Assembly: GCA_040506275.1 (NCBI GenBank)
Contig: JBEVXD010000004.1
Location: 62,001-126,000, forward strand
Length of the DNA: 64,000 bases
Origin: Thiodiazotropha sp040506275
GTDB lineage: Bacteria; Pseudomonadota; Gammaproteobacteria; Chromatiales; Chromatiaceae
Reading direction: 5' to 3'
Shown: one piece after another, positions 43,262 to 52,145 of the stretch
How the letters are laid out: the number at the start of each line of letters is the position of its first letter
How positions within the stretch are numbered: the first letter of the stretch is position 1
The notes under the pieces: generated by a model
The model's input: only the letters and a program-made list of their open reading frames with translations
Databases searched by the model: none
Told to the model about the DNA's origin: nothing
Position numbers and translations under genes: made by a program

Positions 43262-44875
43262 ATGTTTGATTTTTTTTCCCACAAAGCACCCACCAACAAA
43301 CAACCTCTGTTTTTTGTGCCTCAAGCTGATCCCTTTGAGAATCCCCTGGTCGAGACCGATCCTCAGCAACTGGGACAATGGGCCACCGCCCTGCCCTTTG
43401 CCAATCCCCAGCAACTCGCTGAAAACGTGATTACCAGTCTAGGGCGTCTGAACCGTTTCCCCGGCCAGGTCAAGAAGCGTGAAGAGTTGATGCAGATCTA
43501 TGTCACACCAGCAATGCGTCTCGTTCATGGTCTGACACAACGTAAGCATCAAGGCCCGATCACGGATATTCGCCGTGTGATGTTGGAGATGGGATATGGG
43601 TATTGCCATATCGCAAATAAGTGCATTACCAGCAAGCCAAATAAAAAGGTAGTCACACTACTCGGTCAGGCACTCTATTTCGCGACTAAGTATTTTATTC
43701 TCGATTATCTTCTTGCCTGCGAAGAGTTTGACTGCCGTTCAGTCTCTTCCTACCGACTGTTGTCACGCTTGATGACCTTTGCCTGTGAGCAAAATCTACA
43801 ATTTATTGAGATGGAGGATAGTGATCAGCCAGAATCCCACCAGGCTACTATTGCTCACCAATTCAATCGTTATCTGTTACTACTGCTTCTGGATCCATGC
43901 CACCTGCAAGAGGGGGAATCCTGGCTCTGCTTTGACTTTTTGAACTCTGTCGCCAGTGAAGCTCGTATCGCCACCCCCACTCCGGATGAGGAGTCGACCG
44001 GGCGCTACATCATAGATCGTCTTGGGGAAGTGCCTCCCTATCTTTTTCATGAGGATTGTCTCGAAAATCTGGCACTGCCCCGATTCGCACTGTTTGACCT
44101 CAGTCCTGTGAGTAAGAGCCTGCATCAACAATTACGCCGTTTGGAGCAATCAGAACAGAGTAAACCGAGTAGTCTTAATCAGTTGACGACCAGAGAAGTT
44201 AAAAATCTGTTCGCAAGAATGTTGAAAACCTGGCATATACGACTCAAACGCGATAGTGAACGTCACAACACTTCAGGGCAGGTATTGATGTGGCTGGGCG
44301 TGCAAAAAGCACACAATTATCTAACCAACCAGAACAACTCTGTTGAAAGTGATGAACAAGAGATCACTATGACCCAGCCAGTGGGCATTGGTAGTGCCTC
44401 TACCTCTGTCAATGAGAACCAGATTGTCGCACTGCGCAGTAATCAAAGCCGATCGGGGGTCGCTTTGTGTATTCCACGACAGGCTGTCACCGGCCAACTT
44501 ATAGGCGAATTGATATTGATCTCAAACAATGAGAAGCGCCAAGGCAGTGACTGGAAGCTAGGCGTGGTCAAACGTGCAATGAACAGTGAGAACAACCAGC
44601 TTGAAATAGGTATACAGTTTGTTCTTGGTAAAATTGCTCCGATCACGATCCGGCTTGCCCAGCCCCAGACAGAAGAGTCACCCAACCCGGATCAACCCGG
44701 TATATTTATCGATCAAGGGCACAACAACCGCAGTTCACTTATTGTACCAAAGCACTTTTTTGTCATTGGGCAGGAGTACAGGATTGAAGAGATGATCCCA
44801 TCACCTAGCATTAGTCCACTGCAGCAACTGGAGACAACAGCCCATTTCGAGCGCTTTCGGGTCAAGAGTGTTTGA
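43262..44875 (+). CDS. Unrecognised 537-aa cytoplasmic protein, possible PilZ-like C-terminus
   Basis: I cannot name this protein. It has no signal peptide or membrane segment. Residues about 1-330 are mainly alpha-helical (QQLAENVITSLGRLNRFPGQ, GYGYCHIANKCITSKP). After a linker with a Ser/Glu-rich stretch, residues about 380-500 look like a beta-barrel (RSGVALCIPRQAVTGQLIGE, SDWKLGVVKRAMNSENNQLE, IGIQFVLG). The RSG and W-LG-V-R spacing is reminiscent of PilZ domains that bind cyclic di-GMP, but a full RxxxR-(D/N)xSxxG motif is not seen. Its 3' end overlaps that of the convergent yihY-like gene by 14 bp. Confidence 0.75.
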   Translation: MFDFFSHKAPTNKQPLFFVPQADPFENPLVETDPQQLGQWATALPFANPQQLAENVITSLGRLNRFPGQVKKREELMQIYVTPAMRLVHGLTQRKHQGPITDIRRVMLEMGYGYCHIANKCITSKPNKKVVTLLGQALYFATKYFILDYLLACEEFDCRSVSSYRLLSRLMTFACEQNLQFIEMEDSDQPESHQATIAHQFNRYLLLLLLDPCHLQEGESWLCFDFLNSVASEARIATPTPDEESTGRYIIDRLGEVPPYLFHEDCLENLALPRFALFDLSPVSKSLHQQLRRLEQSEQSKPSSLNQLTTREVKNLFARMLKTWHIRLKRDSERHNTSGQVLMWLGVQKAHNYLTNQNNSVESDEQEITMTQPVGIGSASTSVNENQIVALRSNQSRSGVALCIPRQAVTGQLIGELILISNNEKRQGSDWKLGVVKRAMNSENNQLEIGIQFVLGKIAPITIRLAQPQTEESPNPDQPGIFIDQGHNNRSSLIVPKHFFVIGQEYRIEEMIPSPSISPLQQLETTAHFERFRVKSV

Positions 44876-46145
44876 ACGATTCCTGTTCATGTTTCGGTAC
44901 CACCGGTTCGTTCAGTAGCTCCTCCAGCGGCCTCTCCATAGTCTGACGCAGCGTAAGATTCAGTCCCTCAACAAGATCCTTAAGGGCCTCAGACATTCCC
45001 GCCGTTTGTCCACTGCCAGGCAAGACATAAGCTGCTGAGTAGTATAGATCGCTCAGTTTCACCTCCCTTAGATCTCTTGCCAATGCCCACCCTTTTTCAT
45101 CTGCTTTAAGTACCAGGTGGGCCGTATGGAGCTTGTTCAATGTCTCATCGACCTGCTCCTCCGTAGCAGCGGGAATCTGCATCAGGAGCTGGCGAGTGGA
45201 GATTGAAACCCCTTGATGTTGTGAGATTCTCAGCTGAGCAAGCAGTCGCAGCGCTAAAAGAAATGCTCCTCCACGTTGGTGGTAGTGCTCTCTCCAATCC
45301 TGCCGATAGATTCCCAGACAGTAGGTAAACTCAGCACCAACCAGGGTCACCAACCAGGAGAGATAGATCCAGATCAGAAAGATGGGTACAACAGCCAACG
45401 CGCCATAGATCGCCTCATAGGTAGGAAATGTGGTCACGTAGAGGGCAAATCCCCGTTTCGATAACTCGAACAGCAAAGCAGCAAGCAGACCACCCAGTAG
45501 CGCATGTCGCATAGGCACTGATCGATTTGGCACAAGTGCGTACAACATACTGAAAGCCAAGGCTGAAATTGCTATAGGCATAATACTGAGCAACTTGGAG
45601 CGGACCATCACAATTGCCTGAGCCTGTTCAATCAGCGGAATCGACACCAGGTATGAAGTCACCCCCACACTGACCACGATCAGTACGGGGCCAAGAGAGA
45701 GAATCGCCCAATAAACTGTAAACTTTGCCAACGGCGGCCGGCTTTTTCTGACATGCCATATGGCATTAAAGGCCTTATCAATATTGCTCATTAAAAGTAG
45801 AGCGACCAGAATCAGAAATACAAAGCCCACCCCGGTAAGCTGTGCCGCTTTTTGGCTGAAATTCCTCAGATGCTGCTGCACAACTTCACCCGCAGCAGGA
45901 ACAAAGTTCTGAAACAGAAAATCCTCAATCTGTTCCGACATCCGTTCAGAAGCCGGGAACACGGAGAACAGCGCCAGTAACACAGTCATCAGAGGCACCA
46001 GGGATAGAAGTGTGGTATAGGTCAAGGAAGCGACATGCTGGAGCCCACCATCAGCCACAAAATGGTGTGCCAGCAATCTTATAAACGAACGCAGATGTTG
46101 TAGATATGCCATCAACCTCTGACTAAGGTTCTGCAGATTCATCAA
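44862..46145 (-). CDS. YihY/BrkB family inner membrane protein
   Basis: The 427-aa protein has six hydrophobic helices of the YihY/virulence factor BrkB family, often mis-annotated as ribonuclease BN. The signatures are GGLQHVASLTYTTLLSLVPL, FLILVALLLMSNIDKAFNAI, RHALLGGLLAALLFELSKRG and FPTYEAIYGALAVVPIFLIW. A C-terminal cytoplasmic domain of about 130 residues resembles a winged-helix (STRQLLMQIPAATEEQVDET). Its transport or structural role is unknown. It overlaps the convergent upstream gene by 14 bp at the 3' ends. Confidence 0.9.
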   Translation of the reverse strand: MMNLQNLSQRLMAYLQHLRSFIRLLAHHFVADGGLQHVASLTYTTLLSLVPLMTVLLALFSVFPASERMSEQIEDFLFQNFVPAAGEVVQQHLRNFSQKAAQLTGVGFVFLILVALLLMSNIDKAFNAIWHVRKSRPPLAKFTVYWAILSLGPVLIVVSVGVTSYLVSIPLIEQAQAIVMVRSKLLSIMPIAISALAFSMLYALVPNRSVPMRHALLGGLLAALLFELSKRGFALYVTTFPTYEAIYGALAVVPIFLIWIYLSWLVTLVGAEFTYCLGIYRQDWREHYHQRGGAFLLALRLLAQLRISQHQGVSISTRQLLMQIPAATEEQVDETLNKLHTAHLVLKADEKGWALARDLREVKLSDLYYSAAYVLPGSGQTAGMSEALKDLVEGLNLTLRQTMERPLEELLNEPVVPKHEQESFKHS

Positions 46146-46303
46146 CGAGTTTCCTTATGTGTATCACTTGACGTTAAAAAATTTCGGCCCCTGAATTACT
46201 CTGGGATTCCCTGAATCAAAGTATGCTACAACAAGATGTCCAGTGGAGCAGTCAATGCCATATGGATACAATGGCCGTCAACCACCAGGAGAGACAACTT
46301 ACA

Positions 46304-46651
46304 ATGAGCATTGAGATCTATCATAACCCTCGCTGCAGCAAATCCAGACAGACCTTGCAATTACTCCAGGAACAAGGGGTGGAAGCTGATATTGTGGAGT
46401 ATTTGAAAACACCACCTGACGAGAAAACCCTGGAGCAGATCCTGAATATGCTTGGCCTGGAACCCCGTGATTTGATGCGAAAGAAAGAGTCAGAATATAA
46501 GGAAAACCAACTCGATGATCCAAGCCTGACCCGAAAACAGTTGATTGACGCCATGATCGCTCATCCCAAACTGATCGAACGGCCGATCGTCATAAAGGAT
46601 GGCAAGGCAGCAATCGGCCGACCTCCGGAAAAGGTATTGGAAATACTTTGA
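46304..46651 (+). CDS. arsC: Arsenate reductase (glutaredoxin-dependent) ArsC
   Basis: This 115-aa protein is of the ArsC/Spx fold. The ATG at 46304 is preceded by AGGAGAG, and the frame upstream lacks homology. The catalytic cysteine is in YHNPRCSKSRQTL (Cys11). IERPIVIKDGKAAIGRPPEK carries the conserved arginine region. It would reduce arsenate to arsenite with glutathione and glutaredoxin, although the YfgD branch in Gammaproteobacteria may have another thiol role. Its placement upstream of wrbA and hda is the same as yfgD next to hda in E. coli, favouring the YfgD-type over an ars operon enzyme. Confidence 0.9.
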   Translation: MSIEIYHNPRCSKSRQTLQLLQEQGVEADIVEYLKTPPDEKTLEQILNMLGLEPRDLMRKKESEYKENQLDDPSLTRKQLIDAMIAHPKLIERPIVIKDGKAAIGRPPEKVLEIL

Positions 46652-46688
46652 ATCAGCTTACGATACCCACCAACCCGGAAGAAAACAT

Positions 46689-47282
46689 ATGGCCGAAGTC
46701 CTGATTTTATACTATAGCCGGCATGGTGCTACAGCAGAAATGGCCCGTATCATAGCCCGTGGCGTGGAAGAGGTTACTGGTGTTCAGGCAAAACTGAGAA
46801 CAGTCCCGGAGGTCTCCGCGGTATGCGAGGCCACGCAAGACACAATCCCTGAAAGTGGCGCTCCCTATATTACAGAGTCAGATTTTCGCGATTGTGACGG
46901 CTTGATTCTCGGCAGTCCGACCCGTTTCGGTAACATGGCCGCTGCCATGAAGTATTGCCTTGATTCGACCAGTCCATTATGGATGAGCGGCGCAATGATC
47001 GGCAAACCGGCCTCTGTGTTTACCTCCACCTCCAGCCTTCACGGTGGTCAGGAGAGCACATTGTTGTCCATGATGTTGCCCTTACTGCACCATGGCATGA
47101 TGCTACTCGGCATTCCTTACAGTGAGACCGCCCTGCTCCACACCCAGAGTGGTGGCACGCCCTATGGGGCCAGTCATACGGCAGGTAAGGACAGCAAACT
47201 TCCCATCACGGAAGAGGAAAAACGCATCTGTCTTACCCAGGGCAAACGTATGGCTGAAATAATCCTACAGCTGAAAAAATAA
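46689..47282 (+). CDS. wrbA: NAD(P)H:quinone oxidoreductase, WrbA type
   Basis: WrbA is a flavodoxin-like enzyme that reduces quinones by two electrons, avoiding semiquinones. The true start is the ATG at 46689 (MAEVLILYYSRHGATAEMAR), preceded by GGAAGA. The frame upstream to 46599 overlaps arsC. The 198-aa product has the FMN-phosphate loop YSRHGATAEMA, the isoalloxazine-contact GSPTRFGNMAAAMKYCLD, and the family stretch SSLHGGQESTLLSMMLPLLH. It lies 37 bp after arsC and 16 bp before hda, suggesting one operon. Confidence 0.93.
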   Translation: MAEVLILYYSRHGATAEMARIIARGVEEVTGVQAKLRTVPEVSAVCEATQDTIPESGAPYITESDFRDCDGLILGSPTRFGNMAAAMKYCLDSTSPLWMSGAMIGKPASVFTSTSSLHGGQESTLLSMMLPLLHHGMMLLGIPYSETALLHTQSGGTPYGASHTAGKDSKLPITEEEKRICLTQGKRMAEIILQLKK

Positions 47283-47298
47283 ACTCAGTTTAACGATC

Positions 47299-47979
47299 AT
47301 GCCCACTCAACTCCCCCTTGGCTTGAGCATCAGACCCAGAGTCGATTTCAGACACTTCGTCATCGGTCGAAATGGCGAAGCTGTCTCCCGTTTGCGCACT
47401 GAAACCGACCCTTATATCTATCTTTGGGGCGATTCAGGTTGTGGTAAAAGCCACCTGCTCCAGGCGGCCTGCCAGCAATCCCAAGCCAATGGTGAACAAC
47501 CTGCCTATCTCCCATTCAAGTCTGAGCATGGCCTGCAACCAGCCATGCTGGAAGGACTTGAGAGCTTCTCTCTGGTCTGCCTCGACGATCTACAGGTGCT
47601 TGCAGGGGATAGGGCCTGGGAAATGGCGATATTCAACCTCTTTAATCAGTTGAGAGAGCATAACGCTCAGCTGATCATTGCTTGTGACCGTCCTCCAGGA
47701 CAACTATCCTTGCAACTAGCCGACCTGGCCTCACGGCTGACCTGGGGCCCTTGTTATCATCTGTTTCCCTTGAATGATGACGAGCGCCTGGAACTTCTAC
47801 TCAGCAGTGCGGAATCTCGAGGCATGTCGATGAGTGTCGATACTGCAAGATTCCTGCTTCAGAGAACCCCCCGGGACATCCACTTCCTGACGATCCTTAT
47901 CGACCGTCTGGACCAGGCCTCTCTTGCGGCTCAGCGAAAGCTGACGATACCCTTTGTCAGAGAGGCTCTGAAACTATGA
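47299..47979 (+). CDS. hda: DnaA regulatory inactivator Hda
   Basis: Hda, bound to the DNA-loaded beta clamp, stimulates ATP hydrolysis by DnaA and prevents over-initiation of replication. The 226-aa product has the N-terminal clamp-binding motif QLPLGLSI. Its AAA+ domain shows WGDSGCGKSHLLQAA (Walker A), LVCLDDLQVLAGDRAWEMAI (Walker B) and the sensor region SRLTWGPCYHLFPLND. It is shorter than DnaA because it lacks the DNA-binding domain, as expected. It is preceded by wrbA and followed by bolA. Confidence 0.95.
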   Translation: MPTQLPLGLSIRPRVDFRHFVIGRNGEAVSRLRTETDPYIYLWGDSGCGKSHLLQAACQQSQANGEQPAYLPFKSEHGLQPAMLEGLESFSLVCLDDLQVLAGDRAWEMAIFNLFNQLREHNAQLIIACDRPPGQLSLQLADLASRLTWGPCYHLFPLNDDERLELLLSSAESRGMSMSVDTARFLLQRTPRDIHFLTILIDRLDQASLAAQRKLTIPFVREALKL

Positions 47980-48043
47980 GACAAAACGCTGATCAAACCC
48001 TACATCTCCACAGTTAATAACACCGACATCAACAGGACGCCAA

Positions 48044-48367
48044 ATGACAACCACTCAGCAAATCATAGAAAAAAAGCTACAGGAAAACTTCTCTCCACTC
48101 CATTTGGAAGTAATTGATGAGAGCCACAACCACAGCGTCCCCAAAGGTGCTGAATCACATTTCAAGGTTGTCCTGGTAAGCGAAGCCTTCGACGGAGAAA
48201 AATTGATTCAGCGACACCGCCGTGTGAACAAGGTGCTTGCTGAAGAGTTAAGTGAAGGGGGGGTACATGCATTGGCACTACATACCCTGACACCTGAAGA
48301 CTGGTTCAATCATGGCGGTACAGTACCCAACTCACCTGAGTGCCTTGGCGGCTCCAAACAGGGATAA
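48044..48367 (+). CDS. bolA: BolA family protein
   Basis: BolA proteins bind monothiol glutaredoxins and iron-sulfur clusters and also act as transcriptional regulators. The 107-aa product has the class II KH-like fold. Family features are EVIDESHNHSVPKGAESHFK (containing the cluster-ligand histidine), RHRRVNKVLAEEL and the conserved ALHTLTPEDW. The start ATG is preceded by AGGA. It is followed 6 bp later by a glutaredoxin-domain gene, matching the known BolA-glutaredoxin partnership, although that glutaredoxin is dithiol (CPYC) rather than monothiol. Confidence 0.94.
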   Translation: MTTTQQIIEKKLQENFSPLHLEVIDESHNHSVPKGAESHFKVVLVSEAFDGEKLIQRHRRVNKVLAEELSEGGVHALALHTLTPEDWFNHGGTVPNSPECLGGSKQG

Positions 48368-48373
48368 TAGCCA

Positions 48374-48733
48374 ATGTTCCACTGGCTATCGGGACTTCTT
48401 TCCAAACCGGTTAAAAGATCTCCAACCAGACAGCATCAAGTCGATCTAGAGAGCGGCCGGCTCACCCTCTACATCTTTCCGTTCTGTCCCTACTGCGTCA
48501 AAGTGAACAGAATTATTCGCAAACTGAATCTGAAGATTGAGCAGCGTGATGCCGTCAGCTCGACGACCTATGCAGACGAGCTACGTCAGGGGGGTGGAAA
48601 AATGCAGACCCCATGCCTGAAAATTCAACATCAGGACAAGGCCGACTGGCTGTATGAATCTGATGATATTATTCTTTATCTCAGACAACATTTTGCCACT
48701 GCAGAAGACCTCACTGAAGATTACCACTCCTGA
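48374..48733 (+). CDS. Glutaredoxin (CPYC type)
   Basis: The 119-aa product has an N-terminal hydrophobic/basic lead (MFHWLSGLLSKPVKRSPTRQ) and a glutaredoxin fold with the dithiol motif at residues 38-41 (FPFCPYCVKV). It also has the cis-proline in MQTPCLKI and the C-terminal glutathione-contact ESDDIILYLRQHF. A cysteine directly follows the cis-proline (TPC), which is less common. It could reduce glutathione mixed disulfides. The N-terminal extension may be a weak membrane association segment. It is probably co-transcribed with bolA. Confidence 0.9.
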   Translation: MFHWLSGLLSKPVKRSPTRQHQVDLESGRLTLYIFPFCPYCVKVNRIIRKLNLKIEQRDAVSSTTYADELRQGGGKMQTPCLKIQHQDKADWLYESDDIILYLRQHFATAEDLTEDYHS

Positions 48734-48778
48734 TACGAATTTCTGGCCTCTATAGAAAACCGGTTTAAGGATCCAAAG

Positions 48779-48810
48779 TTATGCCCGACGAAATCTATCG
48801 TCGGACATAA
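48779..48810. terminator. Hairpin between convergent genes
   Basis: TTATG, c and CCGACGA, then aatcta, then TCGTCGG, a and CATAA form a near-perfect 12-bp stem at 48779-48810. It sits between the 3' ends of the glutaredoxin and TsoY-like genes. There is no long T-tract on either strand, so it may be a structured bidirectional terminator or a repeat. Confidence 0.5.
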
Positions 48811-48827
48811 ACTACTCCGTCAGCAGA

Positions 48828-50039
48828 TCAAGCTTTAACGCTATCCCCAATACGGCAAAACCCATACCCCATAACCTGGCAGTTCAGCTTCAGAAAAACC
48901 GTCACTGTCTTAATCTGGATCCAGATAAAAGGCGCCAGAATCAGAAAATAGATTGGTGACATTGGCGAAACCAAACTATTTTTCACAAGACCGAAGGTAA
49001 TAAAAAAGAAGCCGAAGACAAACATCGCCACGCCAGGGCAAACCAATGCAAAACTACTCGCATCACGCTTGTCGCCACCAAGGTAGTCGCTAAAATAACC
49101 TAACTGCTTCATCACCTTGTACCCCAGTAAGCCGACCAGAATCTCTAATGACAAAATGACAGAAGTAAAAATGAAAAGACCGGGGTGAGAAAGTGGTGCT
49201 TCAAATCCGTGATGTAGTCCCATAATAATTCGGATAGTGCTGATACCAAAAAGAGTAAATATCGGTAATAGAATCCAAAGGGTATAACTCGACTTCTTGG
49301 CAATACCGTGACGCAACATCGATTTCATTCCCAAAACCAGTTTCACGACTGCCAGTAACACTGACAAAGATAGAAAAAATATGGAACCGAAAATACCAAT
49401 CGCGTTAATAGCCTGGGTATGACTCATAGCACCAGGACCGGCAAGACCTGTGGCGATCATTGCAAAAGCAAAGATTGCCATTAACTGACTCAGATTATTG
49501 TTACTGTCAAAATCGAAATCGCCTTTAATCAGCAGGCGCACAAAATAGGTACCGTAGAGGCGCAGAGCGTAGATGCCGATGGCGATAAAAGCAGCCAGTG
49601 CAAAAGGAAAAATCCACTCCATCACTTGCCATAGTCCGGGTATAAAAAGCGAACTGAGGACAAACATGACATTCAAACTCATACTGACAGTCAAGGGGAT
49701 CGCCATCAGCGAAACTTCACTGTTTCCTTTACGCAATGCTTGATAGGCTGAAGTGCGACGAAAACGTTGAAATGCGATCAAGCTTTTTACCAACAGATGG
49801 AAATGGACGAATGCGAACCCAAGCACTGCAAACAGATCCAATGCCAATAGGAGTGCAATCAGTGGATTCTCTCCCATAAGTACACCTTGGATGGAATCGA
49901 ACGCGACCATCGGCGTCTCTGGATGGGACAACATGAACATCGGATAGAGAAAAAAGGAGATGGCTAATCCCCCCGCACCAAGTGCGGAGAGAAAATAGTT
50001 TGGATTAAAAGATGACTCGTTACTGCTGAGCATTTGCAA
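48828..50039 (-). CDS. Polytopic membrane protein, TsoY-like
   Basis: The 403-aa protein has about ten to eleven transmembrane segments and no signal peptide. The opening NPNYFLSALGAGGLAISFFL is like that of the TsoY family (membrane proteins linked to sulfur or selenium metabolism, related to TDT/SLAC1-type transporters). I recall this family only loosely, so the name is tentative. Charged loops (KGDFDFDSNNNLSQ, YLGGDKRDASS) separate the helices. No redox motif or ATPase is present. It stands alone between convergent bolA/glutaredoxin and the sodium symporter. Confidence 0.7.
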   Translation of the reverse strand: MQMLSSNESSFNPNYFLSALGAGGLAISFFLYPMFMLSHPETPMVAFDSIQGVLMGENPLIALLLALDLFAVLGFAFVHFHLLVKSLIAFQRFRRTSAYQALRKGNSEVSLMAIPLTVSMSLNVMFVLSSLFIPGLWQVMEWIFPFALAAFIAIGIYALRLYGTYFVRLLIKGDFDFDSNNNLSQLMAIFAFAMIATGLAGPGAMSHTQAINAIGIFGSIFFLSLSVLLAVVKLVLGMKSMLRHGIAKKSSYTLWILLPIFTLFGISTIRIIMGLHHGFEAPLSHPGLFIFTSVILSLEILVGLLGYKVMKQLGYFSDYLGGDKRDASSFALVCPGVAMFVFGFFFITFGLVKNSLVSPMSPIYFLILAPFIWIQIKTVTVFLKLNCQVMGYGFCRIGDSVKA

Positions 50040-50167
50040 CCCCTTGTTAGGCTGATTAGTTAAAAAGCCGGGGATGCTATCAAAATCATTATATTAATAT
50101 ATGATAATACTCAATAACCCCAATCCGCTGGGGATATAATAGTTAACCAGATCAATTTACTGTCCGG

Positions 50168-51523
50168 TTATTTTCCACCTTCTGCGAAATAGTCCCGGGT
50201 CAATTTAAATACCACCGGACTGAGCATCAGCAGCGCAACAAGATTTGGAATCGCCATCAACGCGTTGAGGGTATCCGCAACTAACCATACAAAGTTCAGA
50301 TAATCCTGCGCAAGAGCACCAACTGGGATCATGATGATCCAAAGCACACGAAACGGGATAATGGCTTTAATACCAAACAGGTACTCAACACAACGTTCGC
50401 TATAGACACTCCAACCCAAAATGGTGGTAAAGGCAAAAACAGCCAACCCTACACTGACAATCAATCCACCATAGCCTGGCAATGCCATTTCAAAAGCGCT
50501 GGAAGAGAGCGCCGCACCGGTTTCACCACTTGTCCAGACCCCGGTGACCACAATTGCCAGGCCGGTAACGGAACATACAATCAAGGTATCGATAAAGGTG
50601 CCCAACATGGCCACCGTACCCTGACGTACTGGGTTGTCAGTTGCAGCAGAGGCGTGGGCAATTGGTGCACTGCCAAGTCCCGCCTCATTTGAAAAGACGC
50701 CTCGTGCCACACCAAATCGAATCGCAGCCCATACTGCCGCACCGGCAAAACCACCGGTTGCTGCTGTCGGTGTAAAAGCATATTTCACAATCTCTGCTAT
50801 CGCCGCTGGGATTTCAGTGATGTTTAGAACCAGAATCAGCCCGCCGCCCAGTAGATAGGCAATCGCCATAATCGGAACCAGTTTACCGGCAACCTCAGCA
50901 ATCCTTTTGATACCACCTATCAGCACAAGTGCAGCCAAAACAGCCATCACACCACCGGTAATCGCTGGTGCAATCTCAAGGTTTTCATTTTTAAGTAGTG
51001 CCTGTGCCACCGAATTGGCCTGCACTGTATTGCCGATCCCGAAACCAGCCAGTGCGCCAAATATGGCAAACAGGGTACCGAGCCATACCCACTTACTACC
51101 GAGACCGTTCTTGATGTAGTACATGGGACCACCAACGTGGTTACCATTTTCATCCACTTCCCGATAACGTACAGCCAGCACAGCTTCTGCGTACTTTGTC
51201 GCCATACCGACCAGCGCGGTACACCACATCCAGAACAGGGCACCAGGCCCACCCAGTGCAATAGCCGTTGCGACACCCGCGATATTGCCTGTACCGATAG
51301 TTGCAGAAAGGGAGGTCATCAGGGCGTTAAAAGGGCTGATTTCACCAGCACCCTGCTGCTTACGTCCTGCCCATAGCATTTTGAACCCATACCTGAGACG
51401 GGCTAGAGGCATCAGCTTCAGCCCGATCATCAGAAACAGACCTGTACCGAGGATCAAAACCAGCATCACCGGTCCCCAGACAATGCCGTTGAGACCCTCA
51501 ATCAGTTTTTGTATTGAATCCAC
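50168..51523 (-). CDS. Sodium:alanine/glycine symporter (AGCS family)
   Basis: The 451-aa inner membrane protein imports alanine or glycine with sodium. Family signatures are GEISPFNALMTSLSATIGTG, NIAGVATAIALGGPGALFWM, KYAEAVLAVRYRE, GVARGVFSNEAGLGSAPIAH and TTILGWSVYSERC. It has about eleven hydrophobic segments. The start is a GTG preceded by GGGGGTAGGG. It is a single-gene unit. AGCS carriers are common in marine bacteria, consistent with use of a sodium gradient. Confidence 0.95.
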   Translation of the reverse strand: MDSIQKLIEGLNGIVWGPVMLVLILGTGLFLMIGLKLMPLARLRYGFKMLWAGRKQQGAGEISPFNALMTSLSATIGTGNIAGVATAIALGGPGALFWMWCTALVGMATKYAEAVLAVRYREVDENGNHVGGPMYYIKNGLGSKWVWLGTLFAIFGALAGFGIGNTVQANSVAQALLKNENLEIAPAITGGVMAVLAALVLIGGIKRIAEVAGKLVPIMAIAYLLGGGLILVLNITEIPAAIAEIVKYAFTPTAATGGFAGAAVWAAIRFGVARGVFSNEAGLGSAPIAHASAATDNPVRQGTVAMLGTFIDTLIVCSVTGLAIVVTGVWTSGETGAALSSSAFEMALPGYGGLIVSVGLAVFAFTTILGWSVYSERCVEYLFGIKAIIPFRVLWIIMIPVGALAQDYLNFVWLVADTLNALMAIPNLVALLMLSPVVFKLTRDYFAEGGK

Positions 51524-51757
51524 TCCCTACCCCCATATATATTTTTTTGTTTAATGGCAAGCACTTAAGGCATTCCTCAAAGGAATCACCAAGCACTTTG
51601 CGGGACTTCAACGCAGTACTTCTCAGTGTAACTCGTACTATACACACTACTAACTTAGCGGTAAAAATCGACCGAATAAGCTTTTTCCCTTGTGATTACC
51701 ACCGTTGAAGACTAGTCTCATATTGATAAATTCCTATAAATTGTGGGGGATGAGCCC

Positions 51758-52126
51758 ATGTCCGTCTGTAAAAGCCTGAAAGGGTACTCCCGTAAAAATG
51801 AGTATGTCGCTGATTTCTTTTCGTTGCTGGCTGTAGCAATTCTGTTCGGCACACTCTATCTGGTGATCAGCAACTATGCAGGTCTCATCAGCTGGATGAA
51901 AACAGATGCAATCATCCATCTACCAGTCGTTGTGGCCTTGTTGATACTCGACCTGTTTGTTATCTATCTCTGCCTGGACATCGGTGCTGCCCGCCTCGAT
52001 GATGAGGATAAGGATGAGGGGTGTTTCCACACATTCAAGGGGCGTCGATCAGGTAGCGGCTCTGTCGGCAATCTATTCTCCAGTTGGCTACGTCATATGG
52101 AACAAGTCGGCAGAAAACACCGCTGA
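51758..52126 (+). CDS. Small membrane protein associated with a TRAP transporter
   Basis: I do not recognise the family. The frame is open from a GTG at 51743, but GGGGGA sits correctly before the ATG at 51758 (122 aa). It has two hydrophobic segments (FFSLLAVAILFGTLYLVISN, and IHLPVVVALLILDLFVIYLC) with basic ends and a short acidic stretch (DDEDKDEG). It lies 19 bp before the TatT lipoprotein gene and probably belongs to the same operon. It may anchor or assist the TRAP complex, but nothing in the sequence shows this. Confidence 0.7.
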   Translation: MSVCKSLKGYSRKNEYVADFFSLLAVAILFGTLYLVISNYAGLISWMKTDAIIHLPVVVALLILDLFVIYLCLDIGAARLDDEDKDEGCFHTFKGRRSGSGSVGNLFSSWLRHMEQVGRKHR

Positions 52127-52145
52127 AACCTGTCACAATTGGCTG

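Noticed and set aside
46599..46688. Longer WrbA N-terminus
   Set aside because: It overlaps the arsC 3' end in another frame. The flavodoxin fold begins at MAEVLILYYSRHG (46689), which has a ribosome-binding site.
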